DNA of 64,000 nucleotides from Candidatus Kapaibacterium sp. (GCA_004292595.1 RDXM01000125.1:1-64000); one strand, 5' to 3'. Counted from the stretch's first letter, positions 10,029-18,680 are shown. Numbers and translations are program-made. The notes: generated by a model from the sequence alone, not told the origin.

Positions 10029-11234
10029 ATGTCCGACCGCATTCTTTCGATAAGCGATATTACTCGCTCGGTGCAGCATTCGCTGGAAGACCGCTACGGT
10101 GCGGTTGCGGTGCAGGGCGAGATTTCTAATTTCCTGCAACATTCTTCAGGGCATCGGTATTTTACCCTGAAAGATAGCGGAGCGCAGCTCAAAGCCGTGA
10201 TGTGGCGCAGTACGCCGCTTCGTTTCACGCCCACCAACGGTATGAGCGTGGTTGCGCGAGGGAAAATTACGCTCTATCCGCCAAGCGGCGCGATGCAGAT
10301 AGAATGCCGCAGTTTGGAGGCTCTTGGCGAGGGCGATTTACAGCTTGCGTTTGAGGCATTGAAGCGTGATTTGTACGCGCGTGGTTGGTTCGATTCCTTG
10401 CTCAAAAAGCCGCTTCCGCGCTTTCCTACGACGATTGGCGTTGTTACGTCCGCTACGGGCGCGGCGGTGCGGGATATTTGCTCGACGCTCCAACGCCGAA
10501 TGCCGCTTGCCCGCATCATTCTTCGCCCGACGCTCGTGCAGGGCGAAGGTGCGGCAGAGGACATTGCTGCGGCAATTCAGGAACTCCACCAAACCAATGC
10601 CGAAGTGCTGATTGTCGGGCGCGGCGGCGGTTCGATTGAGGATTTATGGGCGTTTAACACGGAAATTGTTGCCGACGCTATATTCCATGCGCGGTTGCCG
10701 ATTATTTCCGCCGTCGGACATGAAATTGATTTTACCATTGCTGATTTTGTTGCCGATGTTCGCGCAGCTACGCCGACGGCTGCTGCCGAACTTGCCAGCC
10801 GCGACCAAACCGAGATTTTATCAGCACTCTACGGCACACGCGAGTATTTGAATCGCTCGCTTGAACAGCACGTGATGTTGTTGAAAGAACAACTTCGCTC
10901 CTTGTCGGAACAATCAGCATTGAAGAGGTTTCCAAGCGAAATTTTGCGCAAGCAGCAAGAACTCGACGACTACACAACGCGCCTTCACAAAGCCACCGAG
11001 CGCACGGTTGCTCAATTCAAACAGCATTTGGAAGCCCGCGTGCGACATTTTTCCTCGCTTCATCCCTTGCAGCCTTTGGAGCGTGGTTTCGCGCTGCTTC
11101 GCCGTGAAAAACCTGAAGGACAACCTGATGGGCGCATTGTTGCTGCATCGGAAGAGCTTCAGCACGGCGAGCGCATTACCATTCAGCGCAAGAAACAAAC
11201 CGTGCAAGCAAGTATTGCTGCGGTTTCAGTGTGA
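10029..11234 (+). CDS. xseA: Exodeoxyribonuclease VII large subunit
   Basis: About 401 residues from ATG 10029. The N-terminal OB-fold is marked by VQGEISNFLQHSSGHRYFTLKD, and the catalytic domain by GVVTSATGAAVRDI, RGGGSIEDLWAFN and SAVGHEIDFTIADFVADVRAATPTAAA. The C-terminal third is a long coiled coil ending in a typical ERGFALLR block. With XseB it degrades single-stranded DNA to oligonucleotides during repair; no xseB is visible nearby. An upstream in-frame start at 9978 would add an atypical leader, so it was not used. Confidence 0.95.
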   Translation: MSDRILSISDITRSVQHSLEDRYGAVAVQGEISNFLQHSSGHRYFTLKDSGAQLKAVMWRSTPLRFTPTNGMSVVARGKITLYPPSGAMQIECRSLEALGEGDLQLAFEALKRDLYARGWFDSLLKKPLPRFPTTIGVVTSATGAAVRDICSTLQRRMPLARIILRPTLVQGEGAAEDIAAAIQELHQTNAEVLIVGRGGGSIEDLWAFNTEIVADAIFHARLPIISAVGHEIDFTIADFVADVRAATPTAAAELASRDQTEILSALYGTREYLNRSLEQHVMLLKEQLRSLSEQSALKRFPSEILRKQQELDDYTTRLHKATERTVAQFKQHLEARVRHFSSLHPLQPLERGFALLRREKPEGQPDGRIVAASEELQHGERITIQRKKQTVQASIAAVSV

Positions 11235-11308
11235 TTTGTGTATCTTAATTTCTCAAATTTCATTTATTGCACAATAAAATCTTGACATGGTCGGCAGAAT
11301 TAGGCTTC

Positions 11309-11386
11309 GGTGGCACAGACATTCTTGTCTGTGTTTTTCGCTTGAAACCCGTGCCAATACTCACAGACAAGAATGTCTGTGCCACT
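11309..11386. repeat. Family-A paired-hairpin repeat, copy 3
   Basis: Two hairpins with stems CACAGACA/TGTCTGTG in inverted orientation, bounded by GTGGCACAG and GTGCCACT. It sits between xseA and the kinase-like gene, ending about 40 bp before the latter's ATG. Confidence 0.9.
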
Positions 11387-11424
11387 ATTGAAAGAATTCT
11401 TTTGTGTCCTTAGCCCTTTCCTAT

Positions 11425-12510
11425 ATGAGCAATCTCGACCAACCCGTTGCCGTGCGTCAAGGCGAAGAGCTTGATGCTACAAAGCTCGGTGAATACTTGC
11501 GTCCGCACATTCAAGGAATGACGGGCAGTGTAGAGGTACAACAATTTCCGAGCGGCTTCTCGAATTTGACGTATATGCTGGCGGCGAATATTGCTGGCGG
11601 AGCGCGGAAAGAGTACGTTTTGCGCCGTCCGCCCTTTGGTGCAAATATCAAATCTGCGCACGACATGGAGCGTGAATACAAGATTCTACGCGCTGTTCGG
11701 CAGTCTTTCCCGCGCGTGCCAGAAACGCTGGTCTATTGCGATGATGCCGCCGTGCTGGGTGCGCCATTTTACGTGATGGAGCGCGTACAAGGCGTGATTT
11801 TGCGCAGCAAACAGCCCGAAGGTCTAGACCTCTCCGCACCAGTAATGAAGAGGCTTTCCACGATGCTCATTGACAATCTTGCCGATATTCACGCCGTTGA
11901 TACAAGCATACCCGACGTGCAGCAACTCGGCAAACCCGTCGGCTATGTCCAACGTCAGGTGGAAGGCTGGATTCAGCGATATGCGAATGCAAAAACGGAT
12001 GAAATTCTGCACATTGAAGAAGTCGAAACATGGCTCCGCAACAACATTCCCGACGAATCCACCAACGCGCCAACGCTTATTCACAACGATTACAAATATG
12101 ACAATGTTGTCTTTACGCATGATTTGACGGGCATTAGCGCGGTGCTGGACTGGGAAATGGCAACGCTCGGCGACCCGCTTATGGATGTGGGAACAACGCT
12201 TGGGTACTGGGCAGAAGATGACGACCCGATTCCGCTCAAGATGTTCGGTTTAACGCCGCTTGCAGGGAATTTGAACCGCGATGAAGTCGTGGCGCGGTAT
12301 CAAGAAAAAACGGGGCGGAACGTCGAAAATATCGTGTTTTACTACGTGTTTGGATTATACAAAATCTGCGTCATTGCGCAGCAAATCTACACTCGCTTCA
12401 AAAAAGGCTTCACCAAAGACCCGCGTTTTGGTGGATTGATTTTCGTGATTCAGTCGGGCGCGGACGTTGCGTACCAAGCCTTGCAAAGTGGGAAATTACG
12501 CGGTTTTTGA
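11425..12510 (+). CDS. APH-family phosphotransferase (ACAD10/11-like kinase domain)
   Basis: The 361-residue protein has the aminoglycoside-phosphotransferase fold. ATP-binding elements include YVLRRPPFG near residue 57. The Brenner motif HNDYKYDN (catalytic Asp) is at about 220, and LDWEMATLGDP, carrying the Mg-binding Asp of the DFG-equivalent, is near 242. The version with RRPPFG, GWIQRY and LGYW is characteristic of the group related to the kinase part of eukaryotic ACAD10/ACAD11, which acts on hydroxylated fatty acids or their CoA esters. It is therefore more likely a metabolic kinase than a resistance gene. I use ATG 11425; a GTG at 11404 is also in frame. Confidence 0.85.
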   Translation: MSNLDQPVAVRQGEELDATKLGEYLRPHIQGMTGSVEVQQFPSGFSNLTYMLAANIAGGARKEYVLRRPPFGANIKSAHDMEREYKILRAVRQSFPRVPETLVYCDDAAVLGAPFYVMERVQGVILRSKQPEGLDLSAPVMKRLSTMLIDNLADIHAVDTSIPDVQQLGKPVGYVQRQVEGWIQRYANAKTDEILHIEEVETWLRNNIPDESTNAPTLIHNDYKYDNVVFTHDLTGISAVLDWEMATLGDPLMDVGTTLGYWAEDDDPIPLKMFGLTPLAGNLNRDEVVARYQEKTGRNVENIVFYYVFGLYKICVIAQQIYTRFKKGFTKDPRFGGLIFVIQSGADVAYQALQSGKLRGF

Positions 12511-12546
12511 GGAATGATGCCATACTACCATACAAAAAAATTTATT

Positions 12547-12622
12547 AGTGGCACAGACATTCTTGTCTGTGAGTGTTGGTGCAGGTTCCAGCAGAAACAC
12601 AGGCAAGAATGCCTGTGCCACT
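12547..12622. repeat. Family-A paired-hairpin repeat, copy 4 (with paired substitutions)
   Basis: Left half is the standard sequence. The right half reads CAGGCAAGAATGCCTGTG, so both arms of that hairpin changed together (GACA to GGCA, TGTC to TGCC) and base pairing is kept. Confidence 0.9.
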
Positions 12623-12701
12623 AAAGCCTGATTTTATGCACCTTATACGAGTTTTGTATGGTACAAGTAGGAATGATGCTGAATTATTCGTGCTGTCGTG
12701 G

Positions 12702-12709
12702 TATATTTG
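12702..12709 (+). promoter_or_regulatory. Possible -7 element for the FIST gene
   Basis: TATATTTG matches the Bacteroidota -7 consensus TAnnTTTG about 100 bp upstream of ATG 12809. No matching TTTG is present at the right distance, so this is only suggestive. Confidence 0.3.
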
Positions 12710-12808
12710 CTTCTCGTCATTCGTGTCTCGTCAAATGGGCTGGACAGCCCTTTGTATCTTGTTTGTAGAAGAATTTACCGTTTTTTTATTCTTACCTCGT
12801 TTATCATT

Positions 12809-13963
12809 ATGAAAATCGAACAAATGCTTTGGACTGCCGAAACTGCCTGGCAAATGCGGGCAAATTCAGATGCCGTTTTCCATCCGCAGTTAGTGTTGTT
12901 TTTTTGTGCATCGCGCTTGGCGGGCGTGGATGAGCGTGTGCAAGAATTGAAAACGCGCTATCCGGGCGCAGATATACTGGGCTGCACGACCGCAGGCGAA
13001 ATTTCTGGTGATGAAGTAACGGATGAATCGGTGTCGGTAACAGCAATAGAATTTGCAGAAGCCAGTATCGTTGTTCATTCGTGCGATATGGCATCCATGA
13101 ACAATTCCTTTACAGCAGGACAAACACTCGGTTCCAGCTTCGACAAACAAGGTTTGCGCCTTGTGATGGTGCTTTCCGACGGACACGTCGTGAATGGCAC
13201 AGAGCTTGTGAACGGCATCACCTCTGCGTTGGGTGCGGGCATACCCGTTACAGGCGGTTTGGCGGGCGATAAAGCACATTTTGAAACGACGCACGTGAGC
13301 GTGAATTCGCCGCTTACTTCTGGAAAAATTGGCGCGATTGGCTTTTATGGCGAGCATCTGCACGTTGGACACGGCTCGGTAGGCGGCTGGACACCCTTTG
13401 GACAAGACCGTCGCATTACCAAATCTTCCGCCAATGTGTTGTATGAAATTGATGGCAAGCCCGCGCTCGGCTTGTACAAAGTGTTGCTTGGCGACCGTGC
13501 GAAAGACCTGCCAGGCTCGTCATTGCTGTTTCCGTTGGCAATTCGTCCCGAAGATAATTCCCGCGAGCAGATTGTCCGCACGGTGCTTTCGATTAACGAA
13601 GACGATGGAAGTATGGTTTTTGCAGGAAATATGCCCGAAGGATACGTCTGCAAGCTCATGGTGGCAAATTTCGACCAACTCGTGGATGGGGCATCAAAAG
13701 CTGCAAACGAGGCTCTTCATATTGCCGACTTGCAAACCTCTAACCACCGCTCGCTTGGTATTTTGGTAAGTTGCGTCGGGCGTAAACTCGTGCTTGGAAG
13801 GCGCATTAGTGATGAAGTCTTGGCTGTACGCAGCATTCTTGGCGCGAAAACTGCGCTGACGGGTTTTTATTCATATGGCGAAATTGCTCCACACGGCGCG
13901 ATGCTCAACTGCGAGCTGCACAATCAAACGATGACCGTTACGACGATTACGGAAGAAGTCTAA
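12809..13963 (+). CDS. FIST domain signal-transduction protein
   Basis: The 384-residue protein consists of FIST_N followed by FIST_C. Diagnostic pieces are LVLFFCASRL, YPGADILGCTTAGEISGDEV, GLRLVMVLSDGHVVNGTELV, VTGGLAGD near the centre, and the C-terminal block GFYSYGEIAPHG with NQTMTV near the end. FIST domains are predicted sensory modules for small ligands, often amino acids, usually attached to kinases or cyclases; here it stands alone as a soluble protein. An earlier in-frame start exists at 12698, but that part is out of family, so ATG 12809 was chosen. A family-C repeat follows. Confidence 0.9.
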   Translation: MKIEQMLWTAETAWQMRANSDAVFHPQLVLFFCASRLAGVDERVQELKTRYPGADILGCTTAGEISGDEVTDESVSVTAIEFAEASIVVHSCDMASMNNSFTAGQTLGSSFDKQGLRLVMVLSDGHVVNGTELVNGITSALGAGIPVTGGLAGDKAHFETTHVSVNSPLTSGKIGAIGFYGEHLHVGHGSVGGWTPFGQDRRITKSSANVLYEIDGKPALGLYKVLLGDRAKDLPGSSLLFPLAIRPEDNSREQIVRTVLSINEDDGSMVFAGNMPEGYVCKLMVANFDQLVDGASKAANEALHIADLQTSNHRSLGILVSCVGRKLVLGRRISDEVLAVRSILGAKTALTGFYSYGEIAPHGAMLNCELHNQTMTVTTITEEV

Positions 13964-14027
13964 ACGTGGATGTATAGCTCCCAGAGGGGTAAAAACAGGA
14001 AATTTGTACTAAAAAAGCTACGATGCT

Positions 14028-14153
14028 CTTCCCGTCCTACGCTTTCCTAAGCGTAGAACGGCTTTCGCGGTAATGGGTTTCGCGGTAGTGGTTTTCCCAG
14101 AATCATAGTACCGTGAAACCCGTTCTACCGTTCAGAAACGGTAGGACGGGAAG
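14028..14153. repeat. Family-C paired-hairpin repeat, full copy
   Basis: Begins CTTCCCGTCCTACGCTTTCC and ends with the inverted counterpart GTAGGACGGGAAG. Each end forms its own hairpin (CTACGCTT/AAGCGTAG and CTACCGTT/AACGGTAG). The middle contains direct repeats of GGTTTCGCGGTA-type sequence. Confidence 0.8.
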
Positions 14154-14183
14154 ACGACCAAGACCTGAGCAGTTGCGTGGTAT

Positions 14184-14864
14184 TCACACTACCGTCCGAA
14201 ACGGCGTAAATCCTTGCGGCGGTGCTGGCATTTCTGCAATGTCATCATCCGTTGTAACGAGGTACAATCCTGCATCGTACACCGCTTGACGTGTGGCGGA
14301 CGAAGGAGCATCCACCGCCGCAATGATGCCGTAGAGCGTCATGCCTTTGTAGCTTGGGTGGAATGTACCGAAGCGGCGTAGCTGCGACAAGGTCTGCTCA
14401 ATCCCGCGCTCATCCAAACGGCTTTTCACCTCCACCACAAAGCCGATATTTTTGTCGCCATTGACAAAGCCAAAGCCGTCGAGTTCCTGCCATTCCGCGC
14501 CTTGGCGAGTTTTCCACCGCATAATAAAATCAGTAACACCGAACTGTTCCATCAATATTCGCTCAACCGAGGGCAAGAGCAAGCCTTCGGTAAAATAACC
14601 GAATTTATTGCCCAGCCCGCCGATTTGTTGTTTGAGTTCTTTGGTGTCGCGGTCGGCTTCGGCAGCGCGGCGGTCGGCTTCGGCAGCGCGGCGGTCGGCG
14701 GCTTCTTGCGAGGCAGCGAGTTGGTTTTTGAAGGCTTCGAGGCTGTGGTCGGCGGCTTCTGCGCGTTTGTCGGCTTGCTCTTGTGAGGAAGCTAATTGTG
14801 CCTTGAATGCCTGCGTGTCAAGTGCGAGCTGCGCAACAAGGTCTTTGAGTTCTTGGTCGGTCAT
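14184..14864 (-). CDS. Coiled-coil protein with PD-(D/E)XK nuclease-like C-terminus
   Basis: Residues 1-80 form a charged coiled coil with heptad-like repeats (RRAAEADRRAAEAD) that correspond to 21-bp DNA repeats. The C-terminal 130 residues contain QELDGFGFVNGDKNIGFVVEVKS, a spacing of acidic residue, D and ExK that fits the PD-(D/E)XK nuclease-like fold seen in DUF3782-type proteins of cyanobacteria and Chlorobi. Whether it cuts DNA is unknown. A possible -7 element (TATTTTTG on the minus strand at 14913-14920) lies about 50 bp upstream. It converges with the FIST gene across the family-C repeat. Confidence 0.72.
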   Translation of the reverse strand: MTDQELKDLVAQLALDTQAFKAQLASSQEQADKRAEAADHSLEAFKNQLAASQEAADRRAAEADRRAAEADRDTKELKQQIGGLGNKFGYFTEGLLLPSVERILMEQFGVTDFIMRWKTRQGAEWQELDGFGFVNGDKNIGFVVEVKSRLDERGIEQTLSQLRRFGTFHPSYKGMTLYGIIAAVDAPSSATRQAVYDAGLYLVTTDDDIAEMPAPPQGFTPFRTVV

Positions 14865-15037
14865 GGTTATACTCTTGGAAGTGAAGAACGTATTTTCTAC
14901 AAAACTCTGCTACAAAAATACGAAATATTACCCCAAAAATCACCCCAAAACGCCTTTTTTCACCAAAACAAAGAAAATCAAAAAATATTTTCAGCCCAAA
15001 AACGACAAAAAACGCCCGAAAAATGCCCTATTTTCAA

Positions 15038-15060
15038 ATGTAACGGAAAAACCGTTACAT
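15038..15060. repeat. Perfect short palindrome (possible operator or stem-loop)
   Basis: ATGTAACGG and CCGTTACAT separated by AAAAA, 9-bp perfect arms. Could be an operator or an RNA hairpin in the NHL leader. Confidence 0.5.
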
Positions 15061-15160
15061 ATGTCACTGTTTTCGTGGTTTCTTTTTGTGTAGGTTTGCA
15101 GCAAATATTCGCAGAACAGAGCCGTACCCGTGTAGAGCTTCATATCGTGTAGAGAGCTTC

Positions 15161-15193
15161 AGATGTAGTCCACCTCGAAGGTGGACTACATCT
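15161..15193. repeat. Perfect 15-bp-arm palindrome in the NHL gene leader
   Basis: AGATGTAGTCCACCT and AGGTGGACTACATCT separated by CGA. There is no T run, so a REP-like or regulatory hairpin is likelier than a terminator. It ends 75 bp before the start codon. Confidence 0.7.
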
Positions 15194-15268
15194 CACACAC
15201 CACCACTCTTGGTGCATGCAGCTTTGGTCTCTGTCCTTTATTCACTTTTTATGTGTAGGAAGGTTTGT

Positions 15269-18121
15269 ATGAAAATACACCAAATACCCCCCCCCGTAAC
15301 TCTTTGCAAGCAATTACAAAACAATGACTTACACCGCAAGTTGCTAACCGCCCTCGTGGCGTGTGTGCTGCTACTCACGCTGGCACTGCCCCGCACCGCC
15401 CACGCCCAAGTAGTAACGACGCTGGCGGGCGATGGCACTGCTGCTTTTCTTGATGGCACAGGCACTGGTGCGCGGCTTAATGGACCTCTTGGCGTGTGTA
15501 GTGACGGGGCGGGCAATCTTTTTGTGGCAGACCAACTCAATCACCGCATCCGTCGCATTGTCATCGCTACGGGCGTGGTAACGACGCTGGCGGGTGATGG
15601 CACAGCTAACTTTCTTGATGGTACGGGCACCGCAGCGCGGTTTAATAGTCCTTGGGGTATATGCAGCGACGGCGCAGGTAATCTTTTTGTTGCAGAACAA
15701 GCTAATCATCGTATTCGTCGCATTGTCATCGCCACGGGCGTGGTAACGACGCTGGCGGGAAATGGTACTGCTACCTTTCTTGATGGTACGGGCACAGGGG
15801 CGCGGTTTAATGGACCTCTTGGCGTGTGTAGCGACGGGGCGGGCAATCTTTTTGTGGCGGATCATGGTAATAACCGCATCCGTCGCATTGTCATCGCCAC
15901 AGGTGTGGTAACGACGCTGGCGGGAAATGGCACTGCTGGTTTTCTTGATGGTACGGGCACCGCAACGCAGTTTGCTGGACCGCCTGGCATATGCAGCGAC
16001 GGGGCGGGCAATCTTTTTGTGGCGGACTGGACCAATCACCGCATTCGTCAAATAGTCATTGCCACAGGTGTGGTAACGACACTGGCGGGCGATGGCACTA
16101 CTGGTTTTCTTGATGGTACAGGCACTGGTGCGCGATTTAATTCGCCATATGGAGTATGCACTGACGGCGCGGGTAATCTCATTGTGGCAGACTGGGGTAA
16201 TGGCAGCATTCGTCGCATCGCCATCGCTACGGGCGTGGTAACGACGGTAGCTGGCAACGGCACCTCTGCTTTTCTTGATGGTACGGGTAGCGGTGCGCAG
16301 TTTAATCAGCCGACGAGCCTGTGCATTGACGGTACGAACACGTTTGTGGCGGACTATGCCAATAATCGTATCCGCCGCATTAGCCCACTGCCACCGCCAC
16401 CGCCGCCAGTACCACCGCCGCCACCAGCCCCACCAACACTTGCGGGCGGCACATTTTCTGCCTCCATCGGCATTCCCTTTGGCAACACCTTGAGCCTCGG
16501 CGGTAACCCCGCGCCCAGCCTCAGCGTTACCACTGGTGCGCTGCCGCCTGGCATCATCCTTGATGGAAATAGGCTCACGGGCATTCCGACGGTGCTTGGC
16601 ATCTTCACCTTCACCCTTACCGCCACCAACAGCGAAGGCACCGTAACGGCGAATGTGACCATCACCGTTGGGCAGGCAATCCCACAAATAACGGCTGTTT
16701 TGCCGCCAAATGGCTCCTTTGGTTCGACCGTTACCATCACGGGCTTCAATCTTGATGGCGCGACCGCAGTAACGGTGGGCGGCGTTCCCGTGCAGAGTTT
16801 CACCGCCTCTGGTACGACGATTATCGCCGTTTTGGGTGCGCCCGGCAATAGCGGCACACTGTCAGTTTCTACGCCGCTCGGCAATACTGCCATTGGTGGC
16901 TTTAGCTATGAGCCGCCGCCTGTGCCGGTGCTGGGGTTTGTGGGTGCTTCTGGCGGAAGCGGCGGCGGCACTACGCCGTCATCAAGTGGCGCATTCGCAG
17001 GGCTGATTCCGCCTATTCCAACGGGCGACAGCAACGTAACGTTCTTCCTGCCCGGTCAAAATATTCCTTCGTTTGCCAACATTAGCATTACGCCCATTTC
17101 TAGTTCTGGTGCGACTACCAGCTTTTCAACATTTTTACCGATTGTTGCAGTCAGCGCAACAGGCGCGACAGTGCTGATTCCGTCCTACGCGCTTCTGCCC
17201 AGCGCACAACGCCTGAGCGTGCGCGTGGGCGACGTAACGGTTTCGACAACCTTTGCGATTGTCCGCACTTCTGCACTGCCCGCCATTACTGGGCTTTCGG
17301 TCGGTTCGACCACCGCAAGCGGCGCAGGCTTTGCAACGATTGTGAGCGGCACAGGTTTCTTCCGCAATGGCTTGGCAAAGATATTTGTGAATGATGAGGA
17401 AAGTTATTTCAGCCAAGTTCTTTCCTCGACGCAAGCGCAGGTGCATATTCCCGCGCATCTGAACGTGCGGCGTGGCACGGTGCGCTTCCGCATCCAGAAT
17501 CTTGACGGACAAAGCACGAGCGGAACGGTAGAGATTATTGGACGCGCTGCGCCTCTGATTTTGAGCGCAACGCCCAAGCGGACGAGTGCAGGTTTATCGT
17601 TTATTGTGCGTGGTGTGGCGTTCAGCCCGCGTCTGACGGCAATTTTGGGTCGGCGGAGTGTGCAGGTTGTGAACGCGAGCGATATTGAATGCGAAGTGCT
17701 TGTTCCGAGCGATTTCGCGCTGGGTGGCTCGGCAACGGTGCTGCTGACCGTGAGCAATCCCGACGGACAACGCCACGGCTTACTGATTTCTGGCGAAGCG
17801 TTCTCGCAAGGAACAGCAAGCAAGGAACAGGGAACAGAGACCAGCACCGAAGCGGCATTGAAGGAAGAAGGCGCAGAGAGCGCATCATTACTACGTTCCT
17901 ACCCGAACCCAGCAACGGAGACGGTTTCGGTGGAAGTGCCAGCGAGCTTGAAAGCGCGTCGGTACTCGGTTGTGAATGCGTTGGGCGAAGAAGTAGTAAG
18001 CGGCACAGTACAAGGCAATGAAGCATTGGTGCTGGATGTACGGCGTTTGGTAAAGGGGTTGTACACGGTGCGCGTCGTGGGCGCGTCGCGGGTGCGAGCA
18101 GCGCAGGTGATTGTGCGGTAA
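15269..18121 (+). CDS. Secreted NHL-repeat / IPT-TIG protein with T9SS sorting domain
   Basis: ATG 15269 follows a good ribosome site (AGGAAGG). Residues 1-47 are a signal peptide ending TAHAQ. Six units of 55 residues, each with VVTTLAG, FLDGTG, GVCSDGAGNLFVAD and RIRRI, run from about residue 48 to 375 and should fold as a six-bladed NHL beta-propeller. A proline-rich linker follows, then a putative-Ig (He_PIG) domain with LPPGIILDGNRLTGIPT, an IPT/TIG domain (PNGSFGSTVTITG), further beta-rich repeats, and a C-terminal sorting domain beginning LLRSYPNPATETVSVE and ending QVIVR. It is therefore exported by the Sec system and then T9SS to the cell surface. A run of nine C residues lies in codons 7-9, a possible slippage site. 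Confidence 0.88.
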   Translation: MKIHQIPPPVTLCKQLQNNDLHRKLLTALVACVLLLTLALPRTAHAQVVTTLAGDGTAAFLDGTGTGARLNGPLGVCSDGAGNLFVADQLNHRIRRIVIATGVVTTLAGDGTANFLDGTGTAARFNSPWGICSDGAGNLFVAEQANHRIRRIVIATGVVTTLAGNGTATFLDGTGTGARFNGPLGVCSDGAGNLFVADHGNNRIRRIVIATGVVTTLAGNGTAGFLDGTGTATQFAGPPGICSDGAGNLFVADWTNHRIRQIVIATGVVTTLAGDGTTGFLDGTGTGARFNSPYGVCTDGAGNLIVADWGNGSIRRIAIATGVVTTVAGNGTSAFLDGTGSGAQFNQPTSLCIDGTNTFVADYANNRIRRISPLPPPPPPVPPPPPAPPTLAGGTFSASIGIPFGNTLSLGGNPAPSLSVTTGALPPGIILDGNRLTGIPTVLGIFTFTLTATNSEGTVTANVTITVGQAIPQITAVLPPNGSFGSTVTITGFNLDGATAVTVGGVPVQSFTASGTTIIAVLGAPGNSGTLSVSTPLGNTAIGGFSYEPPPVPVLGFVGASGGSGGGTTPSSSGAFAGLIPPIPTGDSNVTFFLPGQNIPSFANISITPISSSGATTSFSTFLPIVAVSATGATVLIPSYALLPSAQRLSVRVGDVTVSTTFAIVRTSALPAITGLSVGSTTASGAGFATIVSGTGFFRNGLAKIFVNDEESYFSQVLSSTQAQVHIPAHLNVRRGTVRFRIQNLDGQSTSGTVEIIGRAAPLILSATPKRTSAGLSFIVRGVAFSPRLTAILGRRSVQVVNASDIECEVLVPSDFALGGSATVLLTVSNPDGQRHGLLISGEAFSQGTASKEQGTETSTEAALKEEGAESASLLRSYPNPATETVSVEVPASLKARRYSVVNALGEEVVSGTVQGNEALVLDVRRLVKGLYTVRVVGASRVRAAQVIVR
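15410..16390 (+). repeat. Six tandem 165-bp repeats encoding NHL blades
   Basis: Unit starts fall at 15410, 15575, 15740, 15905, 16070 and 16235, exactly 165 bp apart, and the copies are close to identical at DNA level apart from the last. Such arrays can change copy number by recombination. Confidence 0.9.
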
Positions 18122-18142
18122 AGTAAACAAGCATCTACCGCT

Positions 18143-18185
18143 CTTCCCGTCCTACGCTTTCGGAAGCGTAGAACGGGTTTCGCGG
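18143..18185. repeat. Family-C repeat, half copy
   Basis: CTTCCCGTCCTACGCTTTCG continuing to AACGGGTTTCGCGG. This is the left half of the 14028-14153 element, with hairpin CTACGCTT/AAGCGTAG, without the inverted partner. Confidence 0.75.
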
Positions 18186-18190
18186 AAAAG

Positions 18191-18243
18191 AAACCGCCTT
18201 GAAAGCAGCAGAAATGCTTGGTTTCAAGGCGGTTTTTGTTTTT
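18191..18243 (+). terminator. Intrinsic terminator after the NHL gene
   Basis: Perfect 14-bp stem, AAACCGCCTTGAAA (18191-18204) with TTTCAAGGCGGTTT (18222-18235), followed by TTTTTGTTTTT. Confidence 0.85.
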
Positions 18244-18298
18244 ACAACGGAGGAAAAAAGACAAAAAACGATAGGACATCCACTAGTTTTGACGGATG

Positions 18299-18628
18299 CT
18301 AGATATGAAGCGTGTCTGGCACATCTACTTCCATGAGCAGCATTGCCGAAGCGATTGCTTTTCCTTGTGCGTCGAGCTTCAGAGAAACGGTGCCGCCGCC
18401 GCCCAGCGTATTGTTCAGCACGAAATTTAATGCCCAGATATTTGGCAATTCGTAGCGTTCTACTTCGCCCAAGCATACACCTTGAAAGTGCTGCTGGACG
18501 CGCTCTTTGGTCAAAATATCGCGCAAAATCGGGTACCACTCTTCTTTGTACGCGATTACGCCGCAGTTTGCAGCATCGCCTTTGTCGCCACTGCGGGCAT
18601 GGGCAAGTTTGGAAAGGGGAATTCGCAT
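18299..18628 (-). CDS. AtuA-like C-terminal (ferredoxin-fold) domain protein
   Basis: The 109-residue protein from ATG 18628 begins IPLSKLAHARSGDKGDAANCGVIA, the hallmark of the C-terminal domain of the AtuA/DUF1446 family involved in acyclic terpene utilisation. It continues with LPNIWALNFVLNNTLGGGG. Standalone versions of this domain occur next to AtuA N-terminal or acyl-CoA genes; no such partner is present here. An upstream in-frame ATG at 18712 would add a leader not seen in the family. The gene is divergent from fabG with about 200 bp between starts. Confidence 0.8.
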   Translation of the reverse strand: MRIPLSKLAHARSGDKGDAANCGVIAYKEEWYPILRDILTKERVQQHFQGVCLGEVERYELPNIWALNFVLNNTLGGGGTVSLKLDAQGKAIASAMLLMEVDVPDTLHI

Positions 18629-18680
18629 AATTCGTTCTGAATAAAGGAGAAAAAAGGTGGGAAAACGTTCAGAGAAACTG

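Larger units (their letters stand above)
14865..15268. other. 405-bp non-coding gap with two palindromes
   Basis: This stretch between the divergent nuclease-like and NHL genes is AT-rich on the left. It carries two palindromes annotated separately, at 15038-15060 and 15161-15193. A frame is open through it into the NHL gene, but no credible start or protein family is visible in it. Confidence 0.5.

Noticed and set aside
15410-16390. The regular 165-bp array as a CRISPR or VNTR minisatellite.
   Set aside because: The repeats are in frame, encode NHL blades, have no spacers and lie within a secreted protein gene.
15371-16687. A 438-residue minus-strand open frame across the NHL repeats.
   Set aside because: It is a mirror frame of the tandem repeats on the plus strand, rich in Arg/His and lacking any family signature.
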